A DNA stretch of 64,000 nucleotides from JAWPMT01 sp965215825 (GCA_965215825.1 CBDCEM010000003.1:2852001-2916000); one strand, 5' to 3'; numbered from the stretch's first letter, positions 1 through 8,246 are shown. Translations and numbers: made by a program. The notes: a model not told the origin generated them from the sequence alone.

Positions 1-295
1 AACTTACCGCCGCTTCCAGGCCATTTTTCGTAACAACTGAATAGGTTTTTCCATCTAAACCTTCCTGAATCAACGACGTTTTGATAACGGGCTGATCATT
101 CAGAGTTACCCCTGATTCTAAATGAGGAGGTGCAAGAACTCTGCCTTCAGCATCAACGATCTGAAATGAAATATTGCCAGGATCGACCTTTACGATATAG
201 CCAGGATCTAATGGAACTTCATAGTTTTGATTAGGTCCACAAGCTGCTAATACAAGGAACAGTACTGTAAGTAATCCTCCTATTTTCTTAATCAT
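1..295 (-). CDS. Lipoprotein of unknown function, 3' end outside window
   Basis: The frame opens with ATG at 293-295 and stays open for 98 codons to the left window edge, so the C-terminus is missing. The product begins MIKKIGG, followed by a hydrophobic stretch ending in a lipobox (VLAAC, then GPNQ), so it should be lipidated and anchored in the envelope. The visible mature part (about 80 residues) reads like short beta strands and I recognise no family. It is the last visible gene of a minus-strand run with the symporter, the oxidoreductase and the SusC remnant, about 50 bases beyond the end of the decayed SusC frame. A surface lipoprotein next to a SusC remnant could be what is left of a SusCD-like uptake locus, but it shows no SusD features in the visible part. 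Confidence 0.7.
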   Translation of the reverse strand, partial: MIKKIGGLLTVLFLVLAACGPNQNYEVPLDPGYIVKVDPGNISFQIVDAEGRVLAPPHLESGVTLNDQPVIKTSLIQEGLDGKTYSVVTKNGLEAAVS

Positions 296-344
296 TGAGT
301 TCTTTTTTTTGAGTAAAATTTAGAGGCCAACATAACGTCGACCG

Positions 345-647
345 CTAAAAATAGTATGAAGAAACAATTACAGAAATATCTCTAATTTGAGTTTGATTGT
401 CAACCTAGACCTCCAGAGCACGATATCCCACAGCCGAGAAAATAAGAACGTCCTGACTCTGAGGCAACGTGATGGTGAAATTGCCATCAACATCGGTTAC
501 TGTCCTTGAAGTTGAGTCTTTAACCAGGACTGTTACTCCGGGGATAGCTGCTTCTCCTTCCTCCATAACAACCCCTTGTACAGTCCGTTGAGCCAGAAGC
601 ACGGAACTAACAAGTAGCAAGGCAAAAAATAAGTAAACCCTTTTCAT
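345..647 (-). pseudogene. Decayed SusC/RagA-type TonB-dependent receptor, N-terminal remnant
   Basis: The open part codes 80 residues: a signal peptide (MKRVYLFFALLLVSS) and a CarboxypepD_reg-like domain with the usual pattern (QGVV, PGVTVLVK, TVTDVDGNF, SAVGY). The frame stops at a TAG (405-407) straight after ALEV. Reading through the TAG, the next codons give VDNQTQI, which is exactly what follows in this family (EV-x-V-x-x-x-T-x-I), and the frame stops again at 345-347. This shows a nonsense change (a GAG-to-TAG change would fit) followed by loss of the plug and barrel. Intact SusC proteins are about 1000 residues. A lone 80-residue secreted domain is possible but less likely given the readable continuation. 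Confidence 0.75.
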
Positions 648-673
648 TTGTTTATCATTTGGTTTTTACTTGA

Positions 674-2953
674 TTATTGAAACATGCAGATCTCAAATAC
701 CGAAACCGGCATGTCTGGTTTTTTCTCGAATTCGATTTTAAGACCTGATGTGGTTACCGGTTCCGGAAACCGAACTTTACTAATTGTTTGATAATTAGAA
801 TCTTCACTATACAGTATTTCGTCAAGACAGTTTCTTATTGTGAATCGACCTACACAAAATGGCATTTCTGATTCAGGATGTCCCCAAAGAGAGGACTCTA
901 ACGGATGGTCGAAATCTGTATCAAAATGAATATTAAGTCCATTCAGTGTTCGCGCTTTATCCCATGAGATTCGCAGGACCGGATGTTTATCCGACGGAGC
1001 TGCCATCCAGCCATTAACTGAATTCGTGGGCCGCGTATATCCATTTCTAATATTCTCAGTAGAAAAGCTTGTCAAAGCAGGGGAGATAGTCATAGCCAAA
1101 TTTTGACCTGTTGGGCGCCGATCCGGAATCCAGAATTCAAATTCCTCTACGCCCAGGTCTTCATTGGTTGTCTGCTTTCCGTTATTGGATACGGCCTTGT
1201 GTATTTTATTGAATACCGACAGAACTCCAGTCAGTCGCATTGAACTGGACCGCACGCTGAGTTTTTCATTGGATTCCAGTGTAAAAAATCCATACTGAGT
1301 GTCAGGTACAGGTGTGGAAAAAGCCACTTCGACCATTTGTTCACCTTCAGAAAGAACTACTTCCTGTGATTCAAGAATCAGGTCCGGAGTATGATTGAAA
1401 ACCTTGCTACTTACCCTGAGAGAGCATCTTGCTACCGTATCTTCGGCTGCTTTGAGAAGTACCTTGAAGGTGTAGGTTTGTCTACCATGAAGTGGCAGCA
1501 TTTGTGCAGATGCAAAATTCAAAGGGATCCAGGGACCATCAAAAGGCAACTCCGAAAGTATGTGTGTCGATGTTGCTTCCAAGGTTGCCTCAGCAATTGG
1601 GTCATTTGATTTTTCTAATGGAATTCGAGGGATACTTTGCCCATTCAGATTCAATGCTTGTTGGAGTTCCCGGATATGGGATTCCTTCAATAATTCTTTG
1701 GGTGTCAAACTTTTTCCAAGCACCTGCGAAGCAGCCATCCCAACGGCCTGCGCGCCATGTGCACAAGTAGCCATGACTCGCGATGAACTAAAGGCTACAT
1801 GAGTTGTACTTATGATCCGTCCAGCCAGAAATAAATTATCTATGTCTTTAGACACGAAACTTCTGAAAGGAATTTGATAAACTCCTTTGGCATGCCATTG
1901 AGAGCATCCCGGCAGGTCGCTGTAAATTCCTTCAGCAGGATGCAAATCCAATGCCCATCCACCGAATGCAACGGCATCCGGGAATGATCTTTGTTCCACA
2001 ATATCTTGCTGTCTCAGCTTGTATTCTCCTTCGAATCGCCGACTTTCGCGTTTGCCAGGGATCGTACCCACCCATTCAAGGGTCAAGTCGTCCACATCTT
2101 CAAAGTCTCCGCTGTTTTTAATGTAATCCCATACACCATAGACAATCTTCCAAAGTTCCCATTTGATCTCTTCCGCGTCGTAGATCGTATCCTTAATACC
2201 TCCGTATTCAATCCACCATAACCGACACCCCTGATCAGTAACCTGAATATTTCGATATCTTGGAATAGACGTGATATCCTTCAAAGCATAAGATGGCGGC
2301 GTATATTTTACAGGTTTGGGAGCTTTCTTGCTGTAGAAATAAATTGAATGTCCCAGCAATTCCCCATACTGTTTGGAAGGAGCCAGTTTTTCATCAAACT
2401 CTTCTCTGGATTCCGCTCCCATCCGAAAAGCTGCTCCAGCCTGAAACGCTACGATTCCGTCACCAGAAGCATCACAGAACAATGGCGCGTGCAGTAAATA
2501 TTCCGTTGAGTTGATACTACAAAAAGCTTTGATCTTACTGACATTCCTGGTATCACGCTTTTCTACCTGAAAAACCGCAGTATCCAGGAGCAAAGTAATG
2601 AGCGGTTCATTTCTTACCATCTCCAATAAAATAGTATCGAAAATGAGCGTATTCCCCTCTTTATTTCTATGAACGTTCTCTAGTAGGATCTCGTCAATGA
2701 CTCCCCCTTCACGGGCCCAACGATTGTTGTTGCCCATATGTGACGTGGCACCCAGGATCCAAAGCCTTACCTCGCTTGAAGCATTTCCTCCCAATACAGG
2801 CCTGTCCTGAACAAGGGTCACTTTTATTCCTTCTCTTGCCGCAGTAATTGCTGCACATACACCCGACATTCCTCCTCCGATCACAATCAGATCGGAAGTA
2901 AGTTCGACGGTCTTATTCAGTCGTCCCTCCTGTTGAAAAGTATCTTGCGTCAC
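674..2953 (-). CDS. FAD-dependent oxidoreductase with C-terminal accessory domain
   Basis: The 759-residue protein has an N-terminal Rossmann FAD-binding motif (VIGGGMSGVCAA, about residues 24-35), then the LGGNASSEVR signature of the FAD_oxidored family (PF12831) common in Bacteroidota and Planctomycetota glycan and plant-compound loci. A second FAD contact (LFLAGRIIS) precedes HVAFSSSRVMATCAHGAQA. The last 200 residues are beta-rich, with repeated tryptophans and a final FEICMF, and look like a carbohydrate-binding or discoidin-like accessory domain. There is no signal peptide, so it should be cytosolic. It lies 39 bases behind the symporter, so the two probably share a transcript and a substrate. 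The reaction cannot be named from sequence; oxidation of an imported sugar-like compound is an inference. Confidence 0.8.
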   Translation of the reverse strand: MTQDTFQQEGRLNKTVELTSDLIVIGGGMSGVCAAITAAREGIKVTLVQDRPVLGGNASSEVRLWILGATSHMGNNNRWAREGGVIDEILLENVHRNKEGNTLIFDTILLEMVRNEPLITLLLDTAVFQVEKRDTRNVSKIKAFCSINSTEYLLHAPLFCDASGDGIVAFQAGAAFRMGAESREEFDEKLAPSKQYGELLGHSIYFYSKKAPKPVKYTPPSYALKDITSIPRYRNIQVTDQGCRLWWIEYGGIKDTIYDAEEIKWELWKIVYGVWDYIKNSGDFEDVDDLTLEWVGTIPGKRESRRFEGEYKLRQQDIVEQRSFPDAVAFGGWALDLHPAEGIYSDLPGCSQWHAKGVYQIPFRSFVSKDIDNLFLAGRIISTTHVAFSSSRVMATCAHGAQAVGMAASQVLGKSLTPKELLKESHIRELQQALNLNGQSIPRIPLEKSNDPIAEATLEATSTHILSELPFDGPWIPLNFASAQMLPLHGRQTYTFKVLLKAAEDTVARCSLRVSSKVFNHTPDLILESQEVVLSEGEQMVEVAFSTPVPDTQYGFFTLESNEKLSVRSSSMRLTGVLSVFNKIHKAVSNNGKQTTNEDLGVEEFEFWIPDRRPTGQNLAMTISPALTSFSTENIRNGYTRPTNSVNGWMAAPSDKHPVLRISWDKARTLNGLNIHFDTDFDHPLESSLWGHPESEMPFCVGRFTIRNCLDEILYSEDSNYQTISKVRFPEPVTTSGLKIEFEKKPDMPVSVFEICMFQ

Positions 2954-2992
2954 GTTTTAGATGATTAAAAGATTAACTGTGTTTATCGTGAA

Positions 2993-4636
2993 TCATTTCT
3001 TTAGTATTGGGTATAGCCCCAGCCCGATGACGCCAAGGCTAACCACCAGCGTGATATACCCTGAATAGATATTCATAATACCTAATGTTAGCATCAGGAT
3101 CCCAACGACTAACACGCCTACTCCAATGATTCTCATCCCTCGGGAATTAGCTCCGATGGTTCCTTCAACAGATTCCAGGTTTTTATCTCGTTCCTTGATA
3201 AGTTGAAGGAGTCGCTGATGATTTTTGTCTTCACCTCTCTTTCTAAGCCATATCTCAGCAATGGTCAAAAGCAAAACCGGGCACAATACACCCAGCGCCA
3301 TTTCAGAGGTTCTGCTCAGATTAAACCCGAGTATGGCTTGATCCAAAAATTTAAAGAGCACGTTAATCAATATGCTGCCTAATGAAACACAAAAGACCAC
3401 TACCCCTCGCTGATGTTTAGAAAATAAGGCCCAAATCGGAGGTAAAAACAATGCACTACCCGTGATTGCTGCCACACTAAGCACAACCTCAACAATACCT
3501 CCAAGCAATGGAACTACCAGGGCCACAAGTATGGTCAATCCGCCAAAAATCATTGTAGCTATCCTTGCCACTCTCATTAAGTGGCGATCACTTGGGTGTT
3601 TTTTGATCCCTTTATATAAGTCGTTCGTGAACACACCTGCAGCGATATTGAGGGTGCTATTGATGGAGCTGGCTGTCGCAAAGATCATACCCCCGAGTAC
3701 CAGGCCGAGTAAGCCAACAGGCAGTACCTCTTTGCTCATCAATAAATAAGCCCCCTCATCCGCAAGTCCCTTTAAGTTTCCATTCAGGACCCTGTATATC
3801 ATTGGCGGGAGCATCCAAATCAATGGGCTTACGATATAGAGCAAGGCAAACATGAATCCCACTTTTCGTGCTTCCCCAGGAGATTTAACGGAGGTGAACC
3901 TTTGAACATAAGCCCAATTTCCCCCGATGTAGATCATGTTGTAAATACCAAAAGCAATCATGAATAACCAGGTATATTCTTCATTATGCAATTGAAAAAA
4001 TCCTTCTGGCGCCTTCTCGAGGAATCCCGAAAACCCGTCTACAACGTCAAATGCAAGTGGTACCACAATAATCACAGCAGCAGACAACACTACAAATTGC
4101 AGTACATCTGTCACCAATACCGCCCATAGACCACCAGTTGCCGTATAGATGGTTACCAAAACGCCTATAGTGATGATTGATACGACAAGCGGAAATCCCG
4201 TAGACACTTCAACAATTTTTGCTACTGGATAAAGAAATGCTCCGGTAGTAAATAAAGAAATGAGCAAAAACAGATAGGAATAATACTTCTGAATACTACT
4301 TCCCAGTCGTTCCTCGATGAATTGTGCTGCTGTTAATACTTTGGTCTTGTTCCACCTGGGAGCAATGTAATAACCAACAACAATGCCAGCTATGGCCATA
4401 GTACTCTGTATGGTCACTGCAACGAGACCGTGGGAATAAGCAATCGAGCCCCATACGACGAAGGTTCCCACCGAGAAAAAACTCATGTAAAGAGAAAGAC
4501 CACTCATCCACCACGGTACTGCTCCTCCGGCGGAAAAAAAGGAATGGACATTCCCACCGCTTCTCGAAAATGATATCCCGGTAATAAATATTACCAAAGA
4601 AAAAATGCCTATTGTAATGGTGTCTATTACCTCCAT
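2993..4636 (-). CDS. Sodium:solute symporter (SSS family)
   Basis: The 547-residue membrane protein has about 13-14 hydrophobic segments and the SSS architecture: N-terminal helix, a FFSAGGAVPWWMSGLSLY motif typical of the family, GGLWAVLVTDVLQF in the middle (the family's G-G-x-x-a-v-x-x-T-D pattern), and ATASSINSTLN further on. It should import a small organic solute with sodium. The start at 4634-4636 is the first ATG of the frame and lies downstream of the LacI-type operator cluster. It heads the minus-strand run with the FAD oxidoreductase and faces the lacI-like gene, so local repression by that regulator is likely. The substrate is unknown; family members carry sugars, sialic acid, amino acids or carboxylates. 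Confidence 0.85.
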   Translation of the reverse strand: MEVIDTITIGIFSLVIFITGISFSRSGGNVHSFFSAGGAVPWWMSGLSLYMSFFSVGTFVVWGSIAYSHGLVAVTIQSTMAIAGIVVGYYIAPRWNKTKVLTAAQFIEERLGSSIQKYYSYLFLLISLFTTGAFLYPVAKIVEVSTGFPLVVSIITIGVLVTIYTATGGLWAVLVTDVLQFVVLSAAVIIVVPLAFDVVDGFSGFLEKAPEGFFQLHNEEYTWLFMIAFGIYNMIYIGGNWAYVQRFTSVKSPGEARKVGFMFALLYIVSPLIWMLPPMIYRVLNGNLKGLADEGAYLLMSKEVLPVGLLGLVLGGMIFATASSINSTLNIAAGVFTNDLYKGIKKHPSDRHLMRVARIATMIFGGLTILVALVVPLLGGIVEVVLSVAAITGSALFLPPIWALFSKHQRGVVVFCVSLGSILINVLFKFLDQAILGFNLSRTSEMALGVLCPVLLLTIAEIWLRKRGEDKNHQRLLQLIKERDKNLESVEGTIGANSRGMRIIGVGVLVVGILMLTLGIMNIYSGYITLVVSLGVIGLGLYPILKK

Positions 4637-4772
4637 TTATCTGACTTGCTCAATTCTATTTTTAATGAAATGGTCTTCTATGATGCTTTTCATTTTAGTA
4701 TTTGATCTATAAATCAGATACAAAATTCTCTTTTGCTTTCGGAAGCAAGAAGCGTTTTTGATCAGTATTTTT

Positions 4773-4820
4773 TCGGAAACGGTTTCGGAAACGGTTTCGA
4801 AAGTCGGAAACGTTTCCGAA
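4773..4820. promoter_or_regulatory. Cluster of LacI-type operators in the divergent promoter region
   Basis: Three LacI-family sites sit in 48 bases between the symporter and its divergent regulator. The right one (4804-4819) is a perfect 16-base palindrome, TCGGAAACGTTTCCGA, with the central CG typical of this regulator family. To its left, the 12-base unit CGGAAACGGTTT occurs twice in direct tandem (4774-4785 and 4786-4797), giving two near-palindromic AAACGGTTT cores. The cluster is about 140 bases from the symporter start and 160 from the regulator start, so one regulator could control both directions. The rest of the 4637-4979 gap holds no other clear signal and its short open frames overlap these sites. 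Confidence 0.8.
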
Positions 4821-4958
4821 ACAAAGAATCCTTTGCTTACCTTATCAATTTCCAACAATTATTATGTTTAAGAATGAGCAGTTGTAAGCAAATCATAAAG
4901 CCGGTATCTGGGTAGTTTAAATTTTTAAGTCCTTCCATCAATTCAACGATCGATCTTT

Positions 4959-4966
4959 TATTTTTG
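4959..4966 (+). promoter_or_regulatory. Candidate -7 element of the lacI-like gene
   Basis: TATTTTTG matches the Bacteroidota -7 consensus TAnnTTTG and lies 13 bases before the ATG at 4980. No TTG is present at the expected -33 position, and the leader would be very short, so this is a weak call. Confidence 0.25.
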
Positions 4967-4979
4967 AAAAAACTCCTGC

Positions 4980-5996
4980 ATGAAACATGTTACAATCAAA
5001 GATGTAGCCAGAGCTCTTAGTGTTGCTGTCTCGACCGTGTCTCGTGCTTTCAACGATAAATATGATATTAAGCAGGAGACAAGAGACTTGATTTTGAAAA
5101 AGGCGAAAGAAATGGGGTATCATCCAAATCCAATCGCCAAAAAGTTGACCCAACAACGCACATACAACATAGGCATCATCGTTCCGGAGTTCATCAACGA
5201 ATTTTACGCAGAAGTCATTGTAGGCATCCAGGAAGTACTGATAGGAAAAGGATATCAAGTGCTAATTATGCAATCCGATGAAAGATGTGATCTCGAACTG
5301 GAAAACGTTAAGACGCTGATAAACAACATGGTTGATGGAATCATCATCGCACCTACTGGAAAAACAGACAATCTATCGTATTATGCTGAATATCATGAGA
5401 ACGGTTATCCGATGGTACTTTTCAGCAGGATTGATCCAAAATTATCTTTTCCCAAAGTGACCTTTGACAATTATAAGTGGATGATTTTTCTAACTGAACA
5501 TCTCATCAAAGAGGGCTTCAAAAAAATATACTATTTATCAGGGAATAAAGATTTTTCAATTTCACGTCAACGCATTCGTGGTTTTAGAAAAGTCATGGAG
5601 AAATGGAGAATCACGTATTATAAGATCATAGAAACAGGATTGCTTACGGAAGATGGGATGCAGATCACTGAAGAGTTAATCAGTGAAAATGACCTCCCGG
5701 ACGCATTTGTATGCTTCAATGATCCCGTGGCGCTTGGAGTTATGCGTACGCTGAAAAATCACAAGGTAAAAGTTCCGGATCAGGTCGGTGTAGTTGGATT
5801 TACCGAAACCAAAATGGCAGAATTGATTGACCCTCCATTAACAAGTGTGAAACAACCTACCTCCGAAATGGGTAGGAATATCGCCGAACTTCTATTGCGG
5901 CAACTTGAGAATACCATAGATCAATGTGAATCTATTGAAATGGATGGAAAACTGAATATTCGAGCTTCTTCAATTAGACCTGCATCAGAATTTTGA
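4980..5996 (+). CDS. LacI-family transcriptional regulator
   Basis: The 338-residue protein has an N-terminal LacI helix-turn-helix (TIKDVARALSVAVSTVSRAF, residues 4-23) and the hinge-like HPNPIAKKL segment, followed by a periplasmic-binding-protein-like effector domain (NIGIIVPEF ... VGVVGFTETKMAELIDPPLTSVKQP) of the usual length. It should bind the palindromes at 4773-4820 and release them, or bind them, on sensing a sugar-like ligand. It is divergent from the symporter/oxidoreductase genes and is the obvious local regulator. The ligand cannot be read from sequence. The LTSVKQP motif near the C-terminus is a reliable family marker. Confidence 0.92.
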   Translation: MKHVTIKDVARALSVAVSTVSRAFNDKYDIKQETRDLILKKAKEMGYHPNPIAKKLTQQRTYNIGIIVPEFINEFYAEVIVGIQEVLIGKGYQVLIMQSDERCDLELENVKTLINNMVDGIIIAPTGKTDNLSYYAEYHENGYPMVLFSRIDPKLSFPKVTFDNYKWMIFLTEHLIKEGFKKIYYLSGNKDFSISRQRIRGFRKVMEKWRITYYKIIETGLLTEDGMQITEELISENDLPDAFVCFNDPVALGVMRTLKNHKVKVPDQVGVVGFTETKMAELIDPPLTSVKQPTSEMGRNIAELLLRQLENTIDQCESIEMDGKLNIRASSIRPASEF

Positions 5997-6042
5997 TTTT
6001 TAACAGCACCAAATTTCAATATTCTATGAAATGAGGATTTCC

Positions 6043-6327
6043 TTAGACCAGAACTGTCAATGGAGATGAATAGACACAAAGGCCTGGAAAAATTTTGAGA
6101 TTGCTCACATATTCCTTTAATCCAATTTTCTTCTTCTCATATTTAGCGAGAGATTGAGTAAGTCTTGATTTCCTAACTTGGTAATGGTATCTACCAGTAG
6201 CAGATACTTTACAACTCCATGTCTTGAGTTGACGGAGTTTATCGGACTTAAGAACTGCTTGCTTGAAAGGCTCATCAAAATGAGCTGTGAGACTGAATTT
6301 GTTATAATATACAGAGTAATAAATCAT
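6043..6327 (-). CDS. Possible small protein downstream of the integrase
   Basis: A 94-codon frame starts two bases after the integrase stop codon, with AAGG just ahead of its ATG, so coupling to the integrase is possible. The product is lysine- and tyrosine-rich with no recognised domain. The opposite strand also has a 69-codon frame here, and the region is AT-rich, so this may be chance. Nothing else is visible in the 5997-6329 gap. Confidence 0.25.
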   Translation of the reverse strand: MIYYSVYYNKFSLTAHFDEPFKQAVLKSDKLRQLKTWSCKVSATGRYHYQVRKSRLTQSLAKYEKKKIGLKEYVSNLKIFPGLCVYSSPLTVLV

Positions 6328-6329
6328 CC

Positions 6330-7568
6330 TTATAAATCATCAAATAGATCTTCCGTAGCACTATCAACCTTATCATTTCCAAAATAAGAAAGGTACTCCT
6401 GCGTTTGCTCCTCTGTTTTATGACCAAGGCTTCTCTGTGTCACTGCAGCAGACCCAGAGTTTTCCCAGAGCATGGTTGCGTAGGTATGTCGGGCGGAATA
6501 GATGGAGAAACTTGAAATGCCTAGTTCCTTGGCAACCATTTTCAGGTACTTATTAATTTTCAATCTACGGTTGTTGATTTTGGTATCGTATTTATCAGGA
6601 TTATCTTCTATTTTCAATACGGGGAAAATAAAATCATTTCGATTGGAAGCATTGAAAGGTTTTAATGAGTTGATGGCATCAATCAAGGGCTGCGAGACTT
6701 TTAGATTGAAAGGTTTTCCGGTTTTCTTTCTTACGTATTGTAATCGAGTCAGGTCGTCAGACAGGTTTTCATATGTTAGTAAACACATGTCCATCCAATT
6801 CATGCCATGTAAGTAGAAGCTGGCCAGGTAGAAGTCTCTTCCAATCTGCTTAGCACTCCCCTGCCTGAATTCAGATTGTTTGACTAGCTGAAAGTTTTCC
6901 TTAGTCAATGCACTTCTTCTGGGCTGCCCTTCCTTGATTTTGTACATAGTGAATGGATAGTGTTTCTCATTTACCAAGCCCATTTTAATGGCCTCATTGA
7001 AAAGGGACCTAAGAGTTCGCAGGTATACCGAAAGTGAACTGTATTGATTCCCTTTACCAATATGTTGATGTTCTAATTGAACCAAAAAATTGTAATCGAT
7101 CTCAACGAAACTGAGATTAAGGCTTCCATCATTGTATCTTCTCAGAAAGTTTGCCAGGTCTTTATAGGTTCGAGCGGTTCCTGACTTATTTGCATTTAGC
7201 TTTAGTTCATATTGCTGTTGAATAAAGTCACCAAAGCTCACGTTTCCTTTAGGCTTCTTCTCAAGGTGACCTTTTAGTTGAGAGGCACTCAAATTGTCTA
7301 GGATGCCATCTCGCTCCAACTCTCCTATGATCTCAAAATACTTGGCTTTTCGTGTTTGCAAATCGTTGTTGAAACGGCTGACATTTCCATAAGATTTTGA
7401 GGAAGACCTAAGTCGCTCGTTCTTGGCATCCCATTCTTTCTCTGAAAGGTAATAGCCCAATGAGATATGAGAATTGACACGGTTGTGCATAATTCTCAAT
7501 CGTATTGGAAAGGTTCCGTTATCTTTGGGCCTCCTTGTATCAAGGACAAATTTCAGTGTTGTACTCAT
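6330..7568 (-). CDS. Tyrosine recombinase (Bacteroidota mobile-element integrase)
   Basis: A site-specific recombinase of about 412 residues from the ATG at 7566-7568; an upstream in-frame ATG at 7592 adds eight residues (MRANRVHA) and is less typical than MSTTLKFVLDTRR. Order: an Arm-DNA-binding N-domain (FVLDTRRPKDNGTFPIRLR), a SAM-like core-binding domain (FGDFIQQQYELK ... about residues 125-210), then the catalytic domain. Catalytic residues seen are a K-T-G-K beta hairpin, SARHTYAT (box II Arg), SLGHKTEEQTQ (His) and the nucleophile Tyr in QEYLSYF. As in many Bacteroidota integrases, the first catalytic Arg region reads GMNWMDM and the box II His is replaced by Tyr. It lies 113 bases from a tRNA-Asp-like fragment, which fits a tRNA-targeting element. 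No other clear element genes are adjacent. Confidence 0.9.
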   Translation of the reverse strand: MSTTLKFVLDTRRPKDNGTFPIRLRIMHNRVNSHISLGYYLSEKEWDAKNERLRSSSKSYGNVSRFNNDLQTRKAKYFEIIGELERDGILDNLSASQLKGHLEKKPKGNVSFGDFIQQQYELKLNANKSGTARTYKDLANFLRRYNDGSLNLSFVEIDYNFLVQLEHQHIGKGNQYSSLSVYLRTLRSLFNEAIKMGLVNEKHYPFTMYKIKEGQPRRSALTKENFQLVKQSEFRQGSAKQIGRDFYLASFYLHGMNWMDMCLLTYENLSDDLTRLQYVRKKTGKPFNLKVSQPLIDAINSLKPFNASNRNDFIFPVLKIEDNPDKYDTKINNRRLKINKYLKMVAKELGISSFSIYSARHTYATMLWENSGSAAVTQRSLGHKTEEQTQEYLSYFGNDKVDSATEDLFDDL

Positions 7569-7680
7569 AGCGTGCACGCGATTTGCACGCAAAATATGAT
7601 TTCATATGGTATTTAACAAATTCAAAAACCTCCCAATTGGCCATTTTATAGACATTTATCACATATGAAACCAAACTATT

Positions 7681-7743
7681 TCTGCCTGTCACGCAGGAGG
7701 TCGCGACCGGGTCGCCGGTGCGATTCGAGTCTCGTCCGGACCG
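7681..7743 (+). repeat. tRNA-Asp-like 3' half (repeat A), possible attachment site
   Basis: The sequence follows tRNA-Asp from the anticodon arm onward: stem TCTGC/GCAGG around loop CTGTCAC (anticodon GTC), variable loop AGGTC, T-loop TTCGAGT, acceptor 3' strand CCGGACC and discriminator G. The 5' half (acceptor, D-arm) is absent, so this is not a working tRNA. The T-arm carries about 17 extra bases between the 5' stem and the loop, flanked by a GCGA duplication. Integration by tyrosine recombinases commonly leaves a tRNA 3' end at the element border, and an integrase lies just to the left. No intact tRNA-Asp is in the window. Confidence 0.6.
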
Positions 7744-7749
7744 CAAAAA

Positions 7750-7779
7750 GCCTCTCAGAGAAATCTGCGAGGCTTTTTT
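7750..7779 (+). terminator. Rho-independent terminator after repeat A
   Basis: GCCTCTCAG, loop AGAAAT, CTGCGAGGC form a 9-base-pair stem with one mismatch, followed by six T. It sits six bases after the tRNA-like end, where a tRNA terminator would be. The opposite strand has an A-run before the hairpin, so it may act both ways. Confidence 0.75.
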
Positions 7780-7818
7780 GTTGATCTAATTTTAAAATTC
7801 TCAACTAGTATAAAAAAA

Positions 7819-7900
7819 ATATTGCCACGCAGCAGGTCGCGACAGGAACGCCTGCCGGTTCAAGTCTACCAGAACAGGCTCGTCCGGTACAGGTCCATGC
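7819..7900 (+). repeat. tRNA-3'-end-like repeat B
   Basis: A more degraded relative of repeat A. It keeps CACGCAG-CAGGTCGC and CTCGTCCGG but carries GACAGGAACGCCTGCCGGTT (7841-7860), the same 20 bases as in repeat C (8665-8684). Within this, CAGG-AACG-CCTG can fold as a small hairpin, followed by TTCAA like a T-loop. It has no terminator copy behind it. The rest of the 7569-7950 gap shows nothing else. Confidence 0.55.
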
Positions 7901-7950
7901 AGGAAATGAATGATAAGCCCTCAATTTATGATGTGCCTAATTCAATGCAG

Positions 7951-8241
7951 TTATTCTAGCAATCGAGGCAGATCCCGGCTAGCATGCATGACACGGATAA
8001 TCCGCACATGATCCTTCATAAGCCGATAAAAAATCACATGCGATATTTTGGGGAAGCTCCGAAGCCCTGGTTTGATTTCATCACGAGCGCGACCCATTTC
8101 AAGTGTTTTTGATAATGCTTCAAAGATTGATTCCAAGTCAAGCAAGTACTGGGCCGCTTGATCATCACCAAACTTTGCGCGGGTATGATCATAGATTTCT
8201 TCTAAATCCAGATCAGCATCGTGCGATAAGATGTAAAGCAT
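7951..8241 (-). CDS. parE: ParE/RelE-superfamily toxin
   Basis: A 96-residue protein matching the ParE-type toxin fold: N-terminal ILSHDADLDLEEIYDHT, a middle helix pair, then IKPGLRSFPKISHVIFYRLMKDHVRIIRVMH, where the R-S-F and I-x-x-V-x-H pattern is characteristic. Length is typical (90-100). ParE toxins inhibit gyrase, RelE relatives cut mRNA; the sequence favours ParE because the partner is ParD-like. It lies five bases behind the antitoxin gene in the usual antitoxin-first order. The pair is enclosed by repeats B and C, and resembles proteobacterial ParDE more than core genes of this chromosome (my impression), suggesting acquisition. Confidence 0.85.
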   Translation of the reverse strand: MLYILSHDADLDLEEIYDHTRAKFGDDQAAQYLLDLESIFEALSKTLEMGRARDEIKPGLRSFPKISHVIFYRLMKDHVRIIRVMHASRDLPRLLE

Positions 8242-8246
8242 GTGGA

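Noticed and set aside
4637..4915. Short frames of 60-73 codons on both strands between the symporter and the regulator
   Set aside because: They run through the LacI-type operators and have repetitive content caused by the operator repeats.
7540..7746. 68-codon frame on the minus strand over the integrase start and repeat A
   Set aside because: It overlaps the integrase N-terminus and is a translation of the tRNA-like repeat.
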